From contig CAJKGK010000001.1 in assembly GCA_905199445.1 (NCBI GenBank), positions 1 to 64,000 of the forward strand: DNA of 64,000 nucleotides, in the 5' to 3' direction. Positions 24,263-33,219 of the stretch are shown here, piece by piece. Under the pieces are notes generated by a model, which saw nothing but the letters and a program-made list of their open reading frames with translations, was not told where the DNA came from and did no database searches. Each line of letters begins with the position of its first letter. The stretch's first letter is position 1. The position numbers and the translations under genes are program-made. The DNA comes from an uncultured Lachnospiraceae bacterium. GTDB taxonomy: Bacteria; Bacillota; Clostridia; Lachnospirales; Lachnospiraceae.

Positions 24263-25141
24263 ATGGATATTAATTATGAACTATACAAGGTTTTTTATTA
24301 TGTAGCAAAAACACTGAGTTTTTCAGAGGCATCCAAGCAGCTGTACATATCTCAGTCAGCGGTCAGTCAGTCCGTGAAATCCCTGGAAACCAAACTGAAT
24401 CAGCACCTTTTTATCCGCAGCACAAAAAAAGTCAAGCTGACACCGGAAGGAGAGGTGCTTTTCAAGCACGTTGAACCGGCCATCAATCTGATTATCCGGG
24501 GAGAAAATCAAATTTTAGATGCCAATACCTTAAACGGCGGCCAGCTGCGCATCGGTGCCAGCGATACAATCTGCAGATATTATCTTGTGCCCTACCTGAG
24601 GGAATTTCATGCCCATTTTCCCAATGTCCACATCAAAGTTACCAATCAGACATCGGCCCGCTGTGTGGATCTTCTGGAAAATGGTCAGGTAGACCTGATT
24701 GTTACCAATTTTCCCAACCCCCGCATGAATTCTGTTGCCAATGTACGTCAGGTCAAGGAATTTAAAGACATATTTATTGCCAGCAATCAGCATTTTTCCT
24801 ATTTAAAGAACAAAGCGCTGCGGCTGGAAGAACTCCTGGGCTATCCCCTTCTGATGCTGGATAAAAACAGCATGACCAGCGAGTTTCTTCACAGTCTGTT
24901 TCAGCAAAAGCAGCTGGACCTTGTCCCGGAAATCGAGCTTTCCAGTAATGATCTGCTCATCGATCTGGCTCGGATTGGTCTGGGCATTGCCTTTGTCCCG
25001 GATTTTTGTCTGCCGGAGAATGATCCGGACCTGTTTCAGATCCATACAACCGAAATTCTGCCATCCAGACATCTGGTTGTTGGTTACAACGATCATGTAC
25101 CGATTTCGGAGGCGGCCCGGTATTTTATTGAAAGCCTCTAG
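24263..25141 (+). CDS. LysR-family transcriptional regulator
   Basis: Regulator of 292 residues with an N-terminal winged helix (residues 1-60; SEASKQLYISQSAVSQSVKS is the helix-turn-helix) and a periplasmic-binding-like effector domain (from about residue 90, GGQLRIGASDTICRYYLVPY). AGAGGTG precedes the ATG. LysR proteins usually control the divergent neighbour, which here is purL; a purine-related role is therefore suggested but not shown. The C-terminal domain ends at a normal place. Confidence 0.9.
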   Translation: MDINYELYKVFYYVAKTLSFSEASKQLYISQSAVSQSVKSLETKLNQHLFIRSTKKVKLTPEGEVLFKHVEPAINLIIRGENQILDANTLNGGQLRIGASDTICRYYLVPYLREFHAHFPNVHIKVTNQTSARCVDLLENGQVDLIVTNFPNPRMNSVANVRQVKEFKDIFIASNQHFSYLKNKALRLEELLGYPLLMLDKNSMTSEFLHSLFQQKQLDLVPEIELSSNDLLIDLARIGLGIAFVPDFCLPENDPDLFQIHTTEILPSRHLVVGYNDHVPISEAARYFIESL

Positions 25142-25195
25142 CTTTTATAAATCTCTGACTTTCTATAAACATTGAATTTTTATAAACCTCTGATT

Positions 25196-26092
25196 TCAGC
25201 CCTTGACCGCACCGATGGTGATTCCTTTGACAAAATATTTCTGGAAAAACGGATAAATAACCAGTACGGGAAGTGCCCCCACAACCGCAACGGCCATCTT
25301 TATTCCCGTTGCGGGGATAGTGGCGGATAATTCATTGGACATGGAGCTGCCTGCATTGCTCAGCAAAAACTGAACATCCTGCAGCATCCGGTTCAGCAGC
25401 ACCTGTATACTGTAAAATTTATCCTGGCTGATGTAATACAAACCGTTGGTCCAGTCATTCCAGTACTGCAGTCCCACCATCAGTGTCAATGTGGCAATAA
25501 TGGGCAATGACATGGGCAGTACAAGCTTCGATAAAATTCGCCATTCACTGGCGCCGTCAATCTTTGCCGCTTCGATCACAGCCTCCGGAATATTCGCCGA
25601 AAAATTGGTTCGCATCATGATGACATAAAAAGCCCCCAACATTAAATTGGGAATAATCAGCGCTGCATATGTATTTTTTATATGAAAATACTGAGTCCAC
25701 ATAATATATGAAGGTACGATACCGCCATTAAACAGCATTGTGAAAAATACAATAAAAGAAAATACATTTCTGTGAGGTAAATCTCTTCTTGACAAAGGGT
25801 AAGCCAAAAGGGTTGTTAATGTGAGATTTAACAGTGTTCCAATCACTGTAACACATATGGTAATGATATACCCCCGTCCAATGGCATCAGACTTTGTAAA
25901 TAAATATGTATATGAATCCAGACTCAGCACTTTGGGAATAAAGGAATAGCCTTCACGAATCAATGTCTGTTCGTCTGTCAATGAAGATGAAATCAGCAGT
26001 ATAAACGGCAAAATACAAAACAAACACAGAAAAATCATAATCCCATGGGCTGCGACCTGAAATTTTTTATTATTCTGTACCACAACAATCAC
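25196..26092 (-). CDS. ABC transporter permease for oligosaccharides, LplC/YtcP-type
   Basis: Inner-membrane permease of 298 residues with six helices and the binding-protein-dependent transport EAA loop (EAAKIDGASEWRILSKLVLP, about residues 169-188). It ends KYFVKGITIGAVKG, the usual tail of the LplC type. It is third in the binding protein-permease-permease order; no ATPase gene is present, as usual for this family, which uses a shared MsmK/UgpC-type ATPase encoded elsewhere. Nine bp separate it from the other permease gene. Confidence 0.92.
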   Translation of the reverse strand: MIVVVQNNKKFQVAAHGIMIFLCLFCILPFILLISSSLTDEQTLIREGYSFIPKVLSLDSYTYLFTKSDAIGRGYIITICVTVIGTLLNLTLTTLLAYPLSRRDLPHRNVFSFIVFFTMLFNGGIVPSYIMWTQYFHIKNTYAALIIPNLMLGAFYVIMMRTNFSANIPEAVIEAAKIDGASEWRILSKLVLPMSLPIIATLTLMVGLQYWNDWTNGLYYISQDKFYSIQVLLNRMLQDVQFLLSNAGSSMSNELSATIPATGIKMAVAVVGALPVLVIYPFFQKYFVKGITIGAVKG

Positions 26093-26100
26093 CTCTTTCT

Positions 26101-27051
26101 TCAGAACAATGCGTCTTCTTTACTTATTTTAGAAACAACAATATTAGCCGTCAGTACAAGAATAAAGCCTACAACCGACTGATAAAATCCGGCCGCTGAA
26201 GACATGCCCACATTGTTAAGCTGCATCAGGCCGCGATACACATACGTATCTATGGTATTTGTGGCATTGATCAAAGGACCGGAGTTCATAGGTACCTGGT
26301 AAAACAGTCCGAAATCCGAATAAAAAATACGTCCCACACTTAACAGTGTTAATGTAATAATCGTGGATTTAAGACCAGGCAAAGTGACATGAACAAACTG
26401 GTTCCAACGATTGGCACCGTCAATAGCCGCAGCCTCATAATAGGTTCGATCGATTCCCACCAACGTTGCATAATAAATGATTGTATTATAACCAAAACCT
26501 TTCCATATATGAACTAAAACAAGAATAAACGGCCAGTACTGCGGCGAAGAATACCAACTCACAGAATCTCTTCCTAAAGGTTCAAGAATAGAATTATTAA
26601 TAAACCCTGTATCCGTGGACAAAAGTGCATTCACCAGATAGCTGACCACGATAATCGAAATTAAATACGGAATCAGAATAATGGTTTGATAAAACTTCTT
26701 AGAAAGTTTTGCGGTAATTTCATTAAGCACAACCGCAACTGCAATCGCAATCACCGGTGTCAGAAGAATAAAGACCACATTGTAACAAATAGTATTTCTT
26801 GTAATAATCCATGCATCTTTTGTGGCAAACAAATATTCAAAGTTGCTAAAACCGACCCATGGGCTTGCCAGAATACCCAGGCGATAGTTGACCTGTTTAA
26901 ATGCAATGATAATTCCGGCCATTGGAATATAGTTATTAATAAAAAGATAGGCCAGACCAGGCAGCATCATCAAATACAGGGGCATATAGCGTTTATGTCT
27001 GATCCATATGCCTCTTTTTTTATGCTTTAATACCGAAATATTATCCTCCAT
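26101..27051 (-). CDS. ABC transporter permease for oligosaccharides, LplB-type
   Basis: Inner-membrane permease of 316 residues, partner of the LplC-type subunit. The N-terminus YMPLYLMMLPGLAYLFINNY is the first helix; the EAA loop is YYEAAAIDGANRWNQFVHVT near residue 204. I start at the ATG at 27051 after GCAGGGG; the frame opens earlier at 27099. The two permeases are expected to form a heterodimeric channel that receives sugar from the lipoprotein encoded upstream. Confidence 0.92.
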   Translation of the reverse strand: MEDNISVLKHKKRGIWIRHKRYMPLYLMMLPGLAYLFINNYIPMAGIIIAFKQVNYRLGILASPWVGFSNFEYLFATKDAWIITRNTICYNVVFILLTPVIAIAVAVVLNEITAKLSKKFYQTIILIPYLISIIVVSYLVNALLSTDTGFINNSILEPLGRDSVSWYSSPQYWPFILVLVHIWKGFGYNTIIYYATLVGIDRTYYEAAAIDGANRWNQFVHVTLPGLKSTIITLTLLSVGRIFYSDFGLFYQVPMNSGPLINATNTIDTYVYRGLMQLNNVGMSSAAGFYQSVVGFILVLTANIVVSKISKEDALF

Positions 27052-27142
27052 ACATTCCCCTGCTTTCCTTATATCTTTATCCAAAAACAGCTGCCGCATT
27101 GGTGATTTTCACACAGGCGGCAGCTTAAGTTTTACCGGATAC

Positions 27143-28732
27143 TTATTTCTGGGCAGCCAGCCATTCATCCAGCTGTTTCTGCTTTTCTGCAATAATATCA
27201 TCGATTCCGGCTGCCTTTAAGGCTGCATTAAATTCATCGATGGCTGTGGCCGGATCCAGAGAACCACCTTTAATAGCTGCATCATACTGTTGTGTCACAT
27301 TGGTGCAGGCCGTCACCTGATTTAATACTGCAGCGTTATCAAAAGTAAAACCTTTGGCCGGTGACAGATTCATGCCTGCATTAAACGCACCCAATTCTTC
27401 CCATACCGTCGGTTTATCTGTTTCCCATACATAGCTGATCTGTTCATTCGGCCAGCCCCAGGCCAGACGGGAATAACCCACATTGGTTGAATCCACACCT
27501 TCCGGATAACCGATAATGCCCTGTGCCTTATCTTTAAATTCATAATGGATACCTTCGATTCCGTTGATCACCAGATTCGAAATCTCAGGATCTGTATACA
27601 TTAAATTTAAAAATGCCATAGCTCTTTCAGGGTCCTGACTGCTGTTGGAAAGACACCAGGGGGTACCGCTTGTTGTGGTTGTTGTGATTGTATCAGAATA
27701 AGTCCATGTCACCATTTCATAGCCGGTAGAAATGCTCTGTTCCTCATCAAAACCAGGTTTCACCTGAGTAAAGCCGCCAAAGGCCTTGCCTGAATGAATA
27801 AGACTTGTTCTTGATTCAGTATTTGAAGAAGCATCCGGCATAACAAGGCCCTCCTGAGCCCACTGGTAAATCCGTTCTGCCCATTCACGGTACATATCTG
27901 TTTCATACAGATTGACAACTGTGGTAGACTGAGGATCAACCGACAGATCAAGCACACCAAAGCTGGCACCGTACTGTTCGCCCAAAGTATCATAGTACTG
28001 ATAGTTCCACATACTCTGTCCATCAGGCACTACAGGATACATATCCGGATAAGCCGCCTTAACCTTGACCAGCATATCATGGAGATCATCAAAATCCTTA
28101 ATATCTTCTATAGATATCCCCAGCTCATCCACAATATCTTTTCTCATATTAAAGCCCAGCTGGTAGCCTTTATCACAGTTTGTCGGCAGTGCATAAATTT
28201 CATCGCCAACACTCATGGCTTTCCAGTCTGCCTCAGGAATTGCGGCCAGCGTTTCCTGACCACAGGTATTTAAAAGTTCTGTCAGCGGCATAATCTGTCC
28301 GCTGTTAGCCAGTGTTACGACGTTACTTGTCATCGCATTAAATAAATCCAGATCTTCCTGGGCGGATAAAGCAAGGTTTAACTGTGTGGCATAAGTACCA
28401 AAACCGATACGGGTAATTTCCACTTCTGCATTAATTTTTTCTCTTGTGATTTCACTGATGGCTTCCGATACCGCCTTACACTGCTCTGTGTCCGCATCTC
28501 CAAACATCATAATTTTAATTGTGTAAGGTTCTTCATCAGAAAAATCACTGACGCTGCTGCCACTGGCACTTCCTTCATCTGTACCTCCGGAAGAATTAAC
28601 CTCTGACACACTGTCTGTTGATGTATTGCCAGTGTCTCCGTTTTTGTTATCACTGTTTTCACCGGAACCGCAGCCGGCCAACATCGATACGCACATTCCC
28701 ATAGATAACATCATTGCTAAGGATCTTTTCAT
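27143..28732 (-). CDS. Extracellular sugar-binding lipoprotein, LplA-type
   Basis: Solute-binding protein of 529 residues. A signal peptide ends in lipobox LAGC with lipidated Cys21, followed by a low-complexity Ser/Gly/Asn/Asp linker to about residue 70 and a large substrate-binding domain (PYTIKIMMFGDADTEQ onward). AAAGGAG lies about 10 bases before the ATG at 28732. Length and neighbours match group 1-type binding proteins for oligosaccharides from plant polymers or host glycans. A perfect intergenic hairpin lies upstream, after the response regulator gene. Confidence 0.92.
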   Translation of the reverse strand: MKRSLAMMLSMGMCVSMLAGCGSGENSDNKNGDTGNTSTDSVSEVNSSGGTDEGSASGSSVSDFSDEEPYTIKIMMFGDADTEQCKAVSEAISEITREKINAEVEITRIGFGTYATQLNLALSAQEDLDLFNAMTSNVVTLANSGQIMPLTELLNTCGQETLAAIPEADWKAMSVGDEIYALPTNCDKGYQLGFNMRKDIVDELGISIEDIKDFDDLHDMLVKVKAAYPDMYPVVPDGQSMWNYQYYDTLGEQYGASFGVLDLSVDPQSTTVVNLYETDMYREWAERIYQWAQEGLVMPDASSNTESRTSLIHSGKAFGGFTQVKPGFDEEQSISTGYEMVTWTYSDTITTTTTSGTPWCLSNSSQDPERAMAFLNLMYTDPEISNLVINGIEGIHYEFKDKAQGIIGYPEGVDSTNVGYSRLAWGWPNEQISYVWETDKPTVWEELGAFNAGMNLSPAKGFTFDNAAVLNQVTACTNVTQQYDAAIKGGSLDPATAIDEFNAALKAAGIDDIIAEKQKQLDEWLAAQK

Positions 28733-28914
28733 AATTATCTGCTCCTTTTGTTTTTTGATAGTCATATTGTATATCTTTATTCGATATAAAGTCTGTAATC
28801 CCCACGACTTGCACAAGTACTTTTAAGACTTTTTCCCATTGATCTTCTCTGAGTCTGCAAAGCATTGTCCTTCTTCAGACTTTTATTTTACTTTTTCAGA
28901 TCTTTCAGCAGGAA

Positions 28915-28941
28915 ACAGCTTCCGCAAATAGCGGAAGCTGT
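28915..28941 (-). terminator. Perfect intergenic stem-loop between response regulator and binding protein genes
   Basis: ACAGCTTCCGC and GCGGAAGCTGT form an 11-bp perfect stem with a 5-base loop. On the minus strand only TTTCC follows, so it may be a weak terminator or an mRNA-stabilising hairpin that separates low regulator from high binding-protein expression. Confidence 0.65.
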
Positions 28942-28975
28942 CCATCATGTATGATTCAATTTTTATTTTTCTCCT

Positions 28976-30562
28976 TTATTTTTTTCGCTCATCTGTCGGG
29001 GATACACCGATCACTTTTTTATAAATCCGTGAAAAATACGAAAAATTACTGTAACCGACTTTAGATGCCACAAAGCTGATGGGAAGTACGGTTGTTCTCA
29101 ACAAATTCTGGGCCATCCGCATTTTTTGCTCTATAATATATTCCTTCAAAGATATTCCCCGATTCTTTTTAAACAGCCGCCCCATATAATCCACATTCAG
29201 ATGCACATAATCTGCGATTTCGTCTCTGTGAATGGCTGTCCCAATGTGCTCTGCAATATATTTTTCAATTTGTTCCAGTTGGCTCTGCTGTTCATATTCA
29301 TCGTAAACCTGAGTTTTAAAATACGTCATCGTATAAACAATATAGGACTTCATCGCATCCAGCGATTTTTCAGCATCCTTATAGCGCCGAATCGTCTCAT
29401 CACTTTGGGTAAACAGCTGAATATCCATCTCCTTTTGCTCAAACACAAAATAAATCATCTTATTAAATTCCATATGAAAACGCAGCAAATGATCCGCATT
29501 CAGTAAATCCTGGGCCGCCATTTCATCCAGCATATGATACAGCTCTGTGGCTGCCGTATCATATAAATCATCTAAAATATATTTTTTACACCGTTTCATC
29601 AAAAAGATCAGCTGCTTCTGATTCAACTCTTTCTCAGCCAGAACGGGCATACTTAAATCATATACCCCGCATTTTGCCGAAACATTTTGCCTGACCTCAT
29701 CAGACAGAGATTTTAATTTTCCCGGCATATCCAAAAATTCTGCCTGTTCCCATGTATAGGCTGCGGTTTCACATTTTAAATACTTTAATAAGGTTTGAAT
29801 CACGGCATCCATCTGACGTAAAAGCCCGGGATAATCAATGAGATATCCGTTTTTCTCATAAATTACAATTCCCCACTGAGCCCAATCCAGATCAACCACA
29901 ATCACATTTTGTCCAAAAGGCGCAAATATTTCTTCAATAATATTCTGAAAAGTAAATTTTATCAGGGACGGTTCCCACTGATCCACCAGACTTTTCTGCC
30001 GCAGTAAAGACAAAATCACCGGATATCCTCTGTAACTGAGCCCCGGTACATTTTCCACTCTGTAAAACGCCACATACTGAGCCTGGTCTATGCTGCCCTT
30101 TAGCCAGTCCTCCAGTATCCGTTCACACAAGATCCGGCTTTTACTTTGCATATACATTCCGTATGTATAGGTCATAGCTTTTTTGTTTTTTTCTCTGACT
30201 TTGGCAATGGCCCGTTCCACGACCGCTCTGATCTCATCATAAGGTGCCGGAGATACAATATAATCCATACTGCCAAGAGACAGTGCCTCTTTGGCATACT
30301 CAAATTCCGCATGTGCCGTTAAAAAAATACATTCGGTCTCATACCCCTGATTTCTCACCCAACGCAGCAAAGAAATGCCGTTTTCAACAGGCATTTCTAT
30401 GTCACAAAGCATCACATCTATATGATTCTGAGAAAATACGGCTTTTGCTTCAAATGCATTAAAGGCCTTAAAAATCTTCTCCACACCAATGGCTTTCCAG
30501 TCAATCCCCCGTATAATTCCGTTAACAACGCTTGTCTGGTCATCAATGACTATGATATTCAT
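28976..30562 (-). CDS. AraC-type response regulator, YesN-like
   Basis: Response regulator of 528 residues with an N-terminal receiver (phospho-acceptor Asp54 in MLCDIEMPVENG; DD at 7-8; Thr/Ala at THAEFEYA), a long middle region of about 280 residues, and a C-terminal AraC helix-turn-helix pair (HRDEIADYVHLNVDYMGRLF and ISFVASKVGYSNFSYFSRIY). It should activate the sugar transport genes downstream when phosphorylated by the adjacent YesM-like kinase. Its start overlaps the kinase stop by 20 bp, so the two are translationally coupled. Confidence 0.93.
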   Translation of the reverse strand: MNIIVIDDQTSVVNGIIRGIDWKAIGVEKIFKAFNAFEAKAVFSQNHIDVMLCDIEMPVENGISLLRWVRNQGYETECIFLTAHAEFEYAKEALSLGSMDYIVSPAPYDEIRAVVERAIAKVREKNKKAMTYTYGMYMQSKSRILCERILEDWLKGSIDQAQYVAFYRVENVPGLSYRGYPVILSLLRQKSLVDQWEPSLIKFTFQNIIEEIFAPFGQNVIVVDLDWAQWGIVIYEKNGYLIDYPGLLRQMDAVIQTLLKYLKCETAAYTWEQAEFLDMPGKLKSLSDEVRQNVSAKCGVYDLSMPVLAEKELNQKQLIFLMKRCKKYILDDLYDTAATELYHMLDEMAAQDLLNADHLLRFHMEFNKMIYFVFEQKEMDIQLFTQSDETIRRYKDAEKSLDAMKSYIVYTMTYFKTQVYDEYEQQSQLEQIEKYIAEHIGTAIHRDEIADYVHLNVDYMGRLFKKNRGISLKEYIIEQKMRMAQNLLRTTVLPISFVASKVGYSNFSYFSRIYKKVIGVSPTDERKK

Positions 30563-32312
30563 TATGCCAATCCTCTTTTCTGTCCAGTTGTATTAAAATC
30601 TCCACGTCTGCCCCATGATTGTTGGAAAAGATGAAGCCTACCTTTTCTTTTCCGTAATAAAGAATAAAACGCTGTATCACATTATGTATTCCTATATGGC
30701 CGCTGTCCCCGTTATTTTTGCCTAAATTATATTCTTCCAGCTGTTCTTCAGAAAATCCCTGTCCATTATCATGAATCTTAATATTAAAAAGCCGCCCCTG
30801 GCTGCTTGGCAGCTCGGATATGGACAGATCTATTTGAAGCTGCTCTGTCTGTCCCGAAAAATATTTAACAGAATTTTCCACAAAGGATAAAATAGATACC
30901 CCGGGAATCTTCCAGGATAAATCTTTGGCATCAACCTTTATATGACATACCGGCGGATAGCGCATACAAATCTCCTGCAGATTTATATAATTTTGCACAT
31001 ACTGCAGTTCCTCACTGACAGTGACCAGACCGGAATCTTCCCGCATCATATACCTTAAATGCCGTGATAGATAAATAATCATTTTTTGAATATTCGCATA
31101 ATTTTCTTCCTCAACCATGCCATAAATATTTTTCAGACAGTTGAGAAAAAAATGAGGACGAACCTGAATCTGATAATACTGCAGCTTAATATTCTGCAGA
31201 TCCAGCTGATTTTCATAGGCACTGATTTTCAAATGACGAATCTCCTGAAGCATATGATTGAATGTGGAATTTACTTTTCTGAATTCTATTTCCGGATAAG
31301 CCGTATCCGGTGTCATATATGATTCCAGTTCCCCGTCTGTGCGTTTCCATATTTTTTCCATCGTCGTCATCATCCGGTCCACCGGTTGGAAAAATGTACG
31401 TTTTAGTAAAAAATAACCAACTAAAATCAAGATCATGGTCATCATGGAACCTGCAAAAAGAAGATACTGGCTGTGATTAAGATTTTCCTGAAAGCCCTGG
31501 TACAAATACAAATAAGCGGCCGAAAAATCTCCGCCCTGGATATCCGATTCCAGAATCATATAACGATGCTCAGTTCCTGAAAAATAATACTCATCCCTGC
31601 CTTTAAATTCAATGTCATTATCCCGGATGACGGAATCTTCATTTAATGGCTGACCCTGATCCAGAAAAATCACCTTTGCGTCTGTCTTCTCATTATCAAA
31701 CGTATCCTTTGGATCCGTATTTTGAGGCAGGTCAAAAGCATCCGGATTCATCAGGCACACACAATAGGCACTGCCATAGCTTAAACACATATAAATATAA
31801 TTTTTTTCCTGAATCACACAGGGCTGCCACACCTTTGTCGTCACCTTTTTTCCGGAATTCAGAGCATTTTTAAATTCCTCCATCATTGCGCTTTTTATCT
31901 CATACCCCTGTATGTCATCACTGTATGCGCCTCTGTATATACCATTGGGGAGGCTGAAAATAAGAAATGCACAAATACTTTTTTCTGAATTCATGATATC
32001 CTGATACTTCTGTAAAATATTATACGCGTGAAGATGCACATTAATCGAATTCGCATCTTTAAAAGCCAGTTGTCTGAAATCACTGTTGTTGGCAACAATA
32101 TTAACAATATGGACTTTTGTACGTTCCAGAGACTGTTCCACCTTAGAACAGTATAAATGAAGTGCCGAAGCATTAGCTGCAGCCAGATTATCATTTGACA
32201 CATTGATCACATATAAATTATAAAAAATCAGGAAAACAATCACCGGAACAAGCGTCCCTAACGGAATGCCCATTATTCTTCGTTTAATCGAAAAAGTATA
32301 CTCTTTTTTCAT
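30543..32312 (-). CDS. Sensor histidine kinase, YesM-like
   Basis: Membrane kinase of about 589 residues with an N-terminal helix (LGTLVPVIVFLIFYNLYVI), a large extracytoplasmic sensor (about 40-275), a second helix (YLLFAGSMMTMILILVGYFL), a HAMP-like linker, a His_kinase domain with the phosphorylated His in VRPHFFLNCLKNIYGM near residue 392, and an ATPase domain (NSVKYF N box; DNGQGFSEEQL). The frame opens at a TTG (32327); I prefer the ATG at 32312, seven bases after GGGG. It is first in the five-gene sugar operon and probably senses the sugar or its binding protein. Confidence 0.92.
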   Translation of the reverse strand: MKKEYTFSIKRRIMGIPLGTLVPVIVFLIFYNLYVINVSNDNLAAANASALHLYCSKVEQSLERTKVHIVNIVANNSDFRQLAFKDANSINVHLHAYNILQKYQDIMNSEKSICAFLIFSLPNGIYRGAYSDDIQGYEIKSAMMEEFKNALNSGKKVTTKVWQPCVIQEKNYIYMCLSYGSAYCVCLMNPDAFDLPQNTDPKDTFDNEKTDAKVIFLDQGQPLNEDSVIRDNDIEFKGRDEYYFSGTEHRYMILESDIQGGDFSAAYLYLYQGFQENLNHSQYLLFAGSMMTMILILVGYFLLKRTFFQPVDRMMTTMEKIWKRTDGELESYMTPDTAYPEIEFRKVNSTFNHMLQEIRHLKISAYENQLDLQNIKLQYYQIQVRPHFFLNCLKNIYGMVEEENYANIQKMIIYLSRHLRYMMREDSGLVTVSEELQYVQNYINLQEICMRYPPVCHIKVDAKDLSWKIPGVSILSFVENSVKYFSGQTEQLQIDLSISELPSSQGRLFNIKIHDNGQGFSEEQLEEYNLGKNNGDSGHIGIHNVIQRFILYYGKEKVGFIFSNNHGADVEILIQLDRKEDWHNEYHSH

Positions 32313-32415
32313 AGCACGGCCCCGCAAATACTCAATATAATTATATAGATTTTCTTATATAATCAATTATTTTTTAATTTAACATAGATTGTATCATATA
32401 AATATATTCACCGCA

Positions 32416-32468
32416 AATAAAAAAGACCACCGGGTTACACATGAAAAATCAGAGGTGTGGTGGGCTTT
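32416..32468 (-). terminator. Second of two tandem terminators between the DUF1292 and kinase genes
   Basis: On the minus strand AAAGCCCACC (32459-32468) pairs with GGTGGTCTTT (32422-32431) with one mismatch, followed by a T run. It stands downstream of the stronger terminator at 32520-32587. Confidence 0.6.
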
Positions 32469-32519
32469 ATGACTATTATTATATAAATTTTATTGTGACG
32501 GCTAAGTTTTTTCTTTCTT

Positions 32520-32587
32520 AAAAAATAAGGAAACACAGCTTATAAATCCACCTGTTCCGGCAGTTTTATAAACCATGTTTCCTTATT
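32520..32587 (-). terminator. Terminator after the DUF1292 gene
   Basis: AATAAGGAAACA (32576-32587 on the minus strand) pairs exactly with TGTTTCCTTATT (32524-32535); an inner TTTATA/TATAAA pair extends it. A T run follows the right arm. Confidence 0.8.
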
Positions 32588-32661
32588 CTTAAGCGTTGCG
32601 GCCTTTCATTTAAACTGAATAGCCGTCAATTAAATTCTGAATTCATTCCGGTTAGCCTTCA

Positions 32662-32997
32662 TCAGTCCTCGAACAGCTCATCAAATTCTTCGCTGTCTAA
32701 AAGTTCATCAAAAGCATCGGCAACAATCTCATATTCTTCATCATCAATGATGTTGTCCAGCTGAATCTCTCCGTCTTCAAATTCCTGGAAACGATACAGG
32801 TAAACATCGCCTTCTTCGCTGTCCTCATCTTCATTTAACGGAACAAGGGCAATATACTGATGTTCGCCAGCCGGGAAGATGGATAATACGGCACATTCCA
32901 GCTCTGAACCGTCATCCAATGTTAATGTCACTGTTGCTTCTTCTTCATTATCCTGACAGCCGCAGTCGCAGCCTTTGCCATGTGTATTTTCACTCAT
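32662..32997 (-). CDS. DUF1292 domain protein, YrzB-like
   Basis: Small acidic protein of 111 residues. After MSENTHGKGCDCGCQDNEEE (a CxCxC-type cysteine cluster at residues 10-14 that may bind metal) comes the DUF1292 fold: ATVTLTLDDGSELECAVLS, YIALVPLNEDEDSEEGDVYL and YEIVADAFDELL. Function of the family is unknown. The ATG at 32997 has GAGAGG 8 bases upstream; a longer frame to 33072 lacks support. It is closed by tandem terminators. Confidence 0.85.
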   Translation of the reverse strand: MSENTHGKGCDCGCQDNEEEATVTLTLDDGSELECAVLSIFPAGEHQYIALVPLNEDEDSEEGDVYLYRFQEFEDGEIQLDNIIDDEEYEIVADAFDELLDSEEFDELFED

Positions 32998-33133
32998 TAT
33001 AGATACCTCTCTTTTCAAATCAGTTACTATGTTTACAATAATGACTTTATCAGATATAGTGAAAAAAAGCAATACATTTTGCCAATAAAAATCCAGGCCC
33101 CATCCGGTATGTACAGGTCATTTATAACGATCC

Positions 33134-33162
33134 TTGTCAAGTATCTTTCAAATATTTATAAT
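33134..33162 (+). promoter_or_regulatory. Promoter of the MerR-methyltransferase gene
   Basis: TTGTCA (33134-33139), 17-base spacer, TATAAT (33157-33162). The spacer is normal rather than the 19-20 bases of MerR-activated promoters and I see no dyad in it, so it may be constitutive or repressed. Confidence 0.65.
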
Positions 33163-33219
33163 GGATACAGAATCTACAGATAATGAATAAAGATCAACAG
33201 ATGAAAGGTGGCTCAATTT

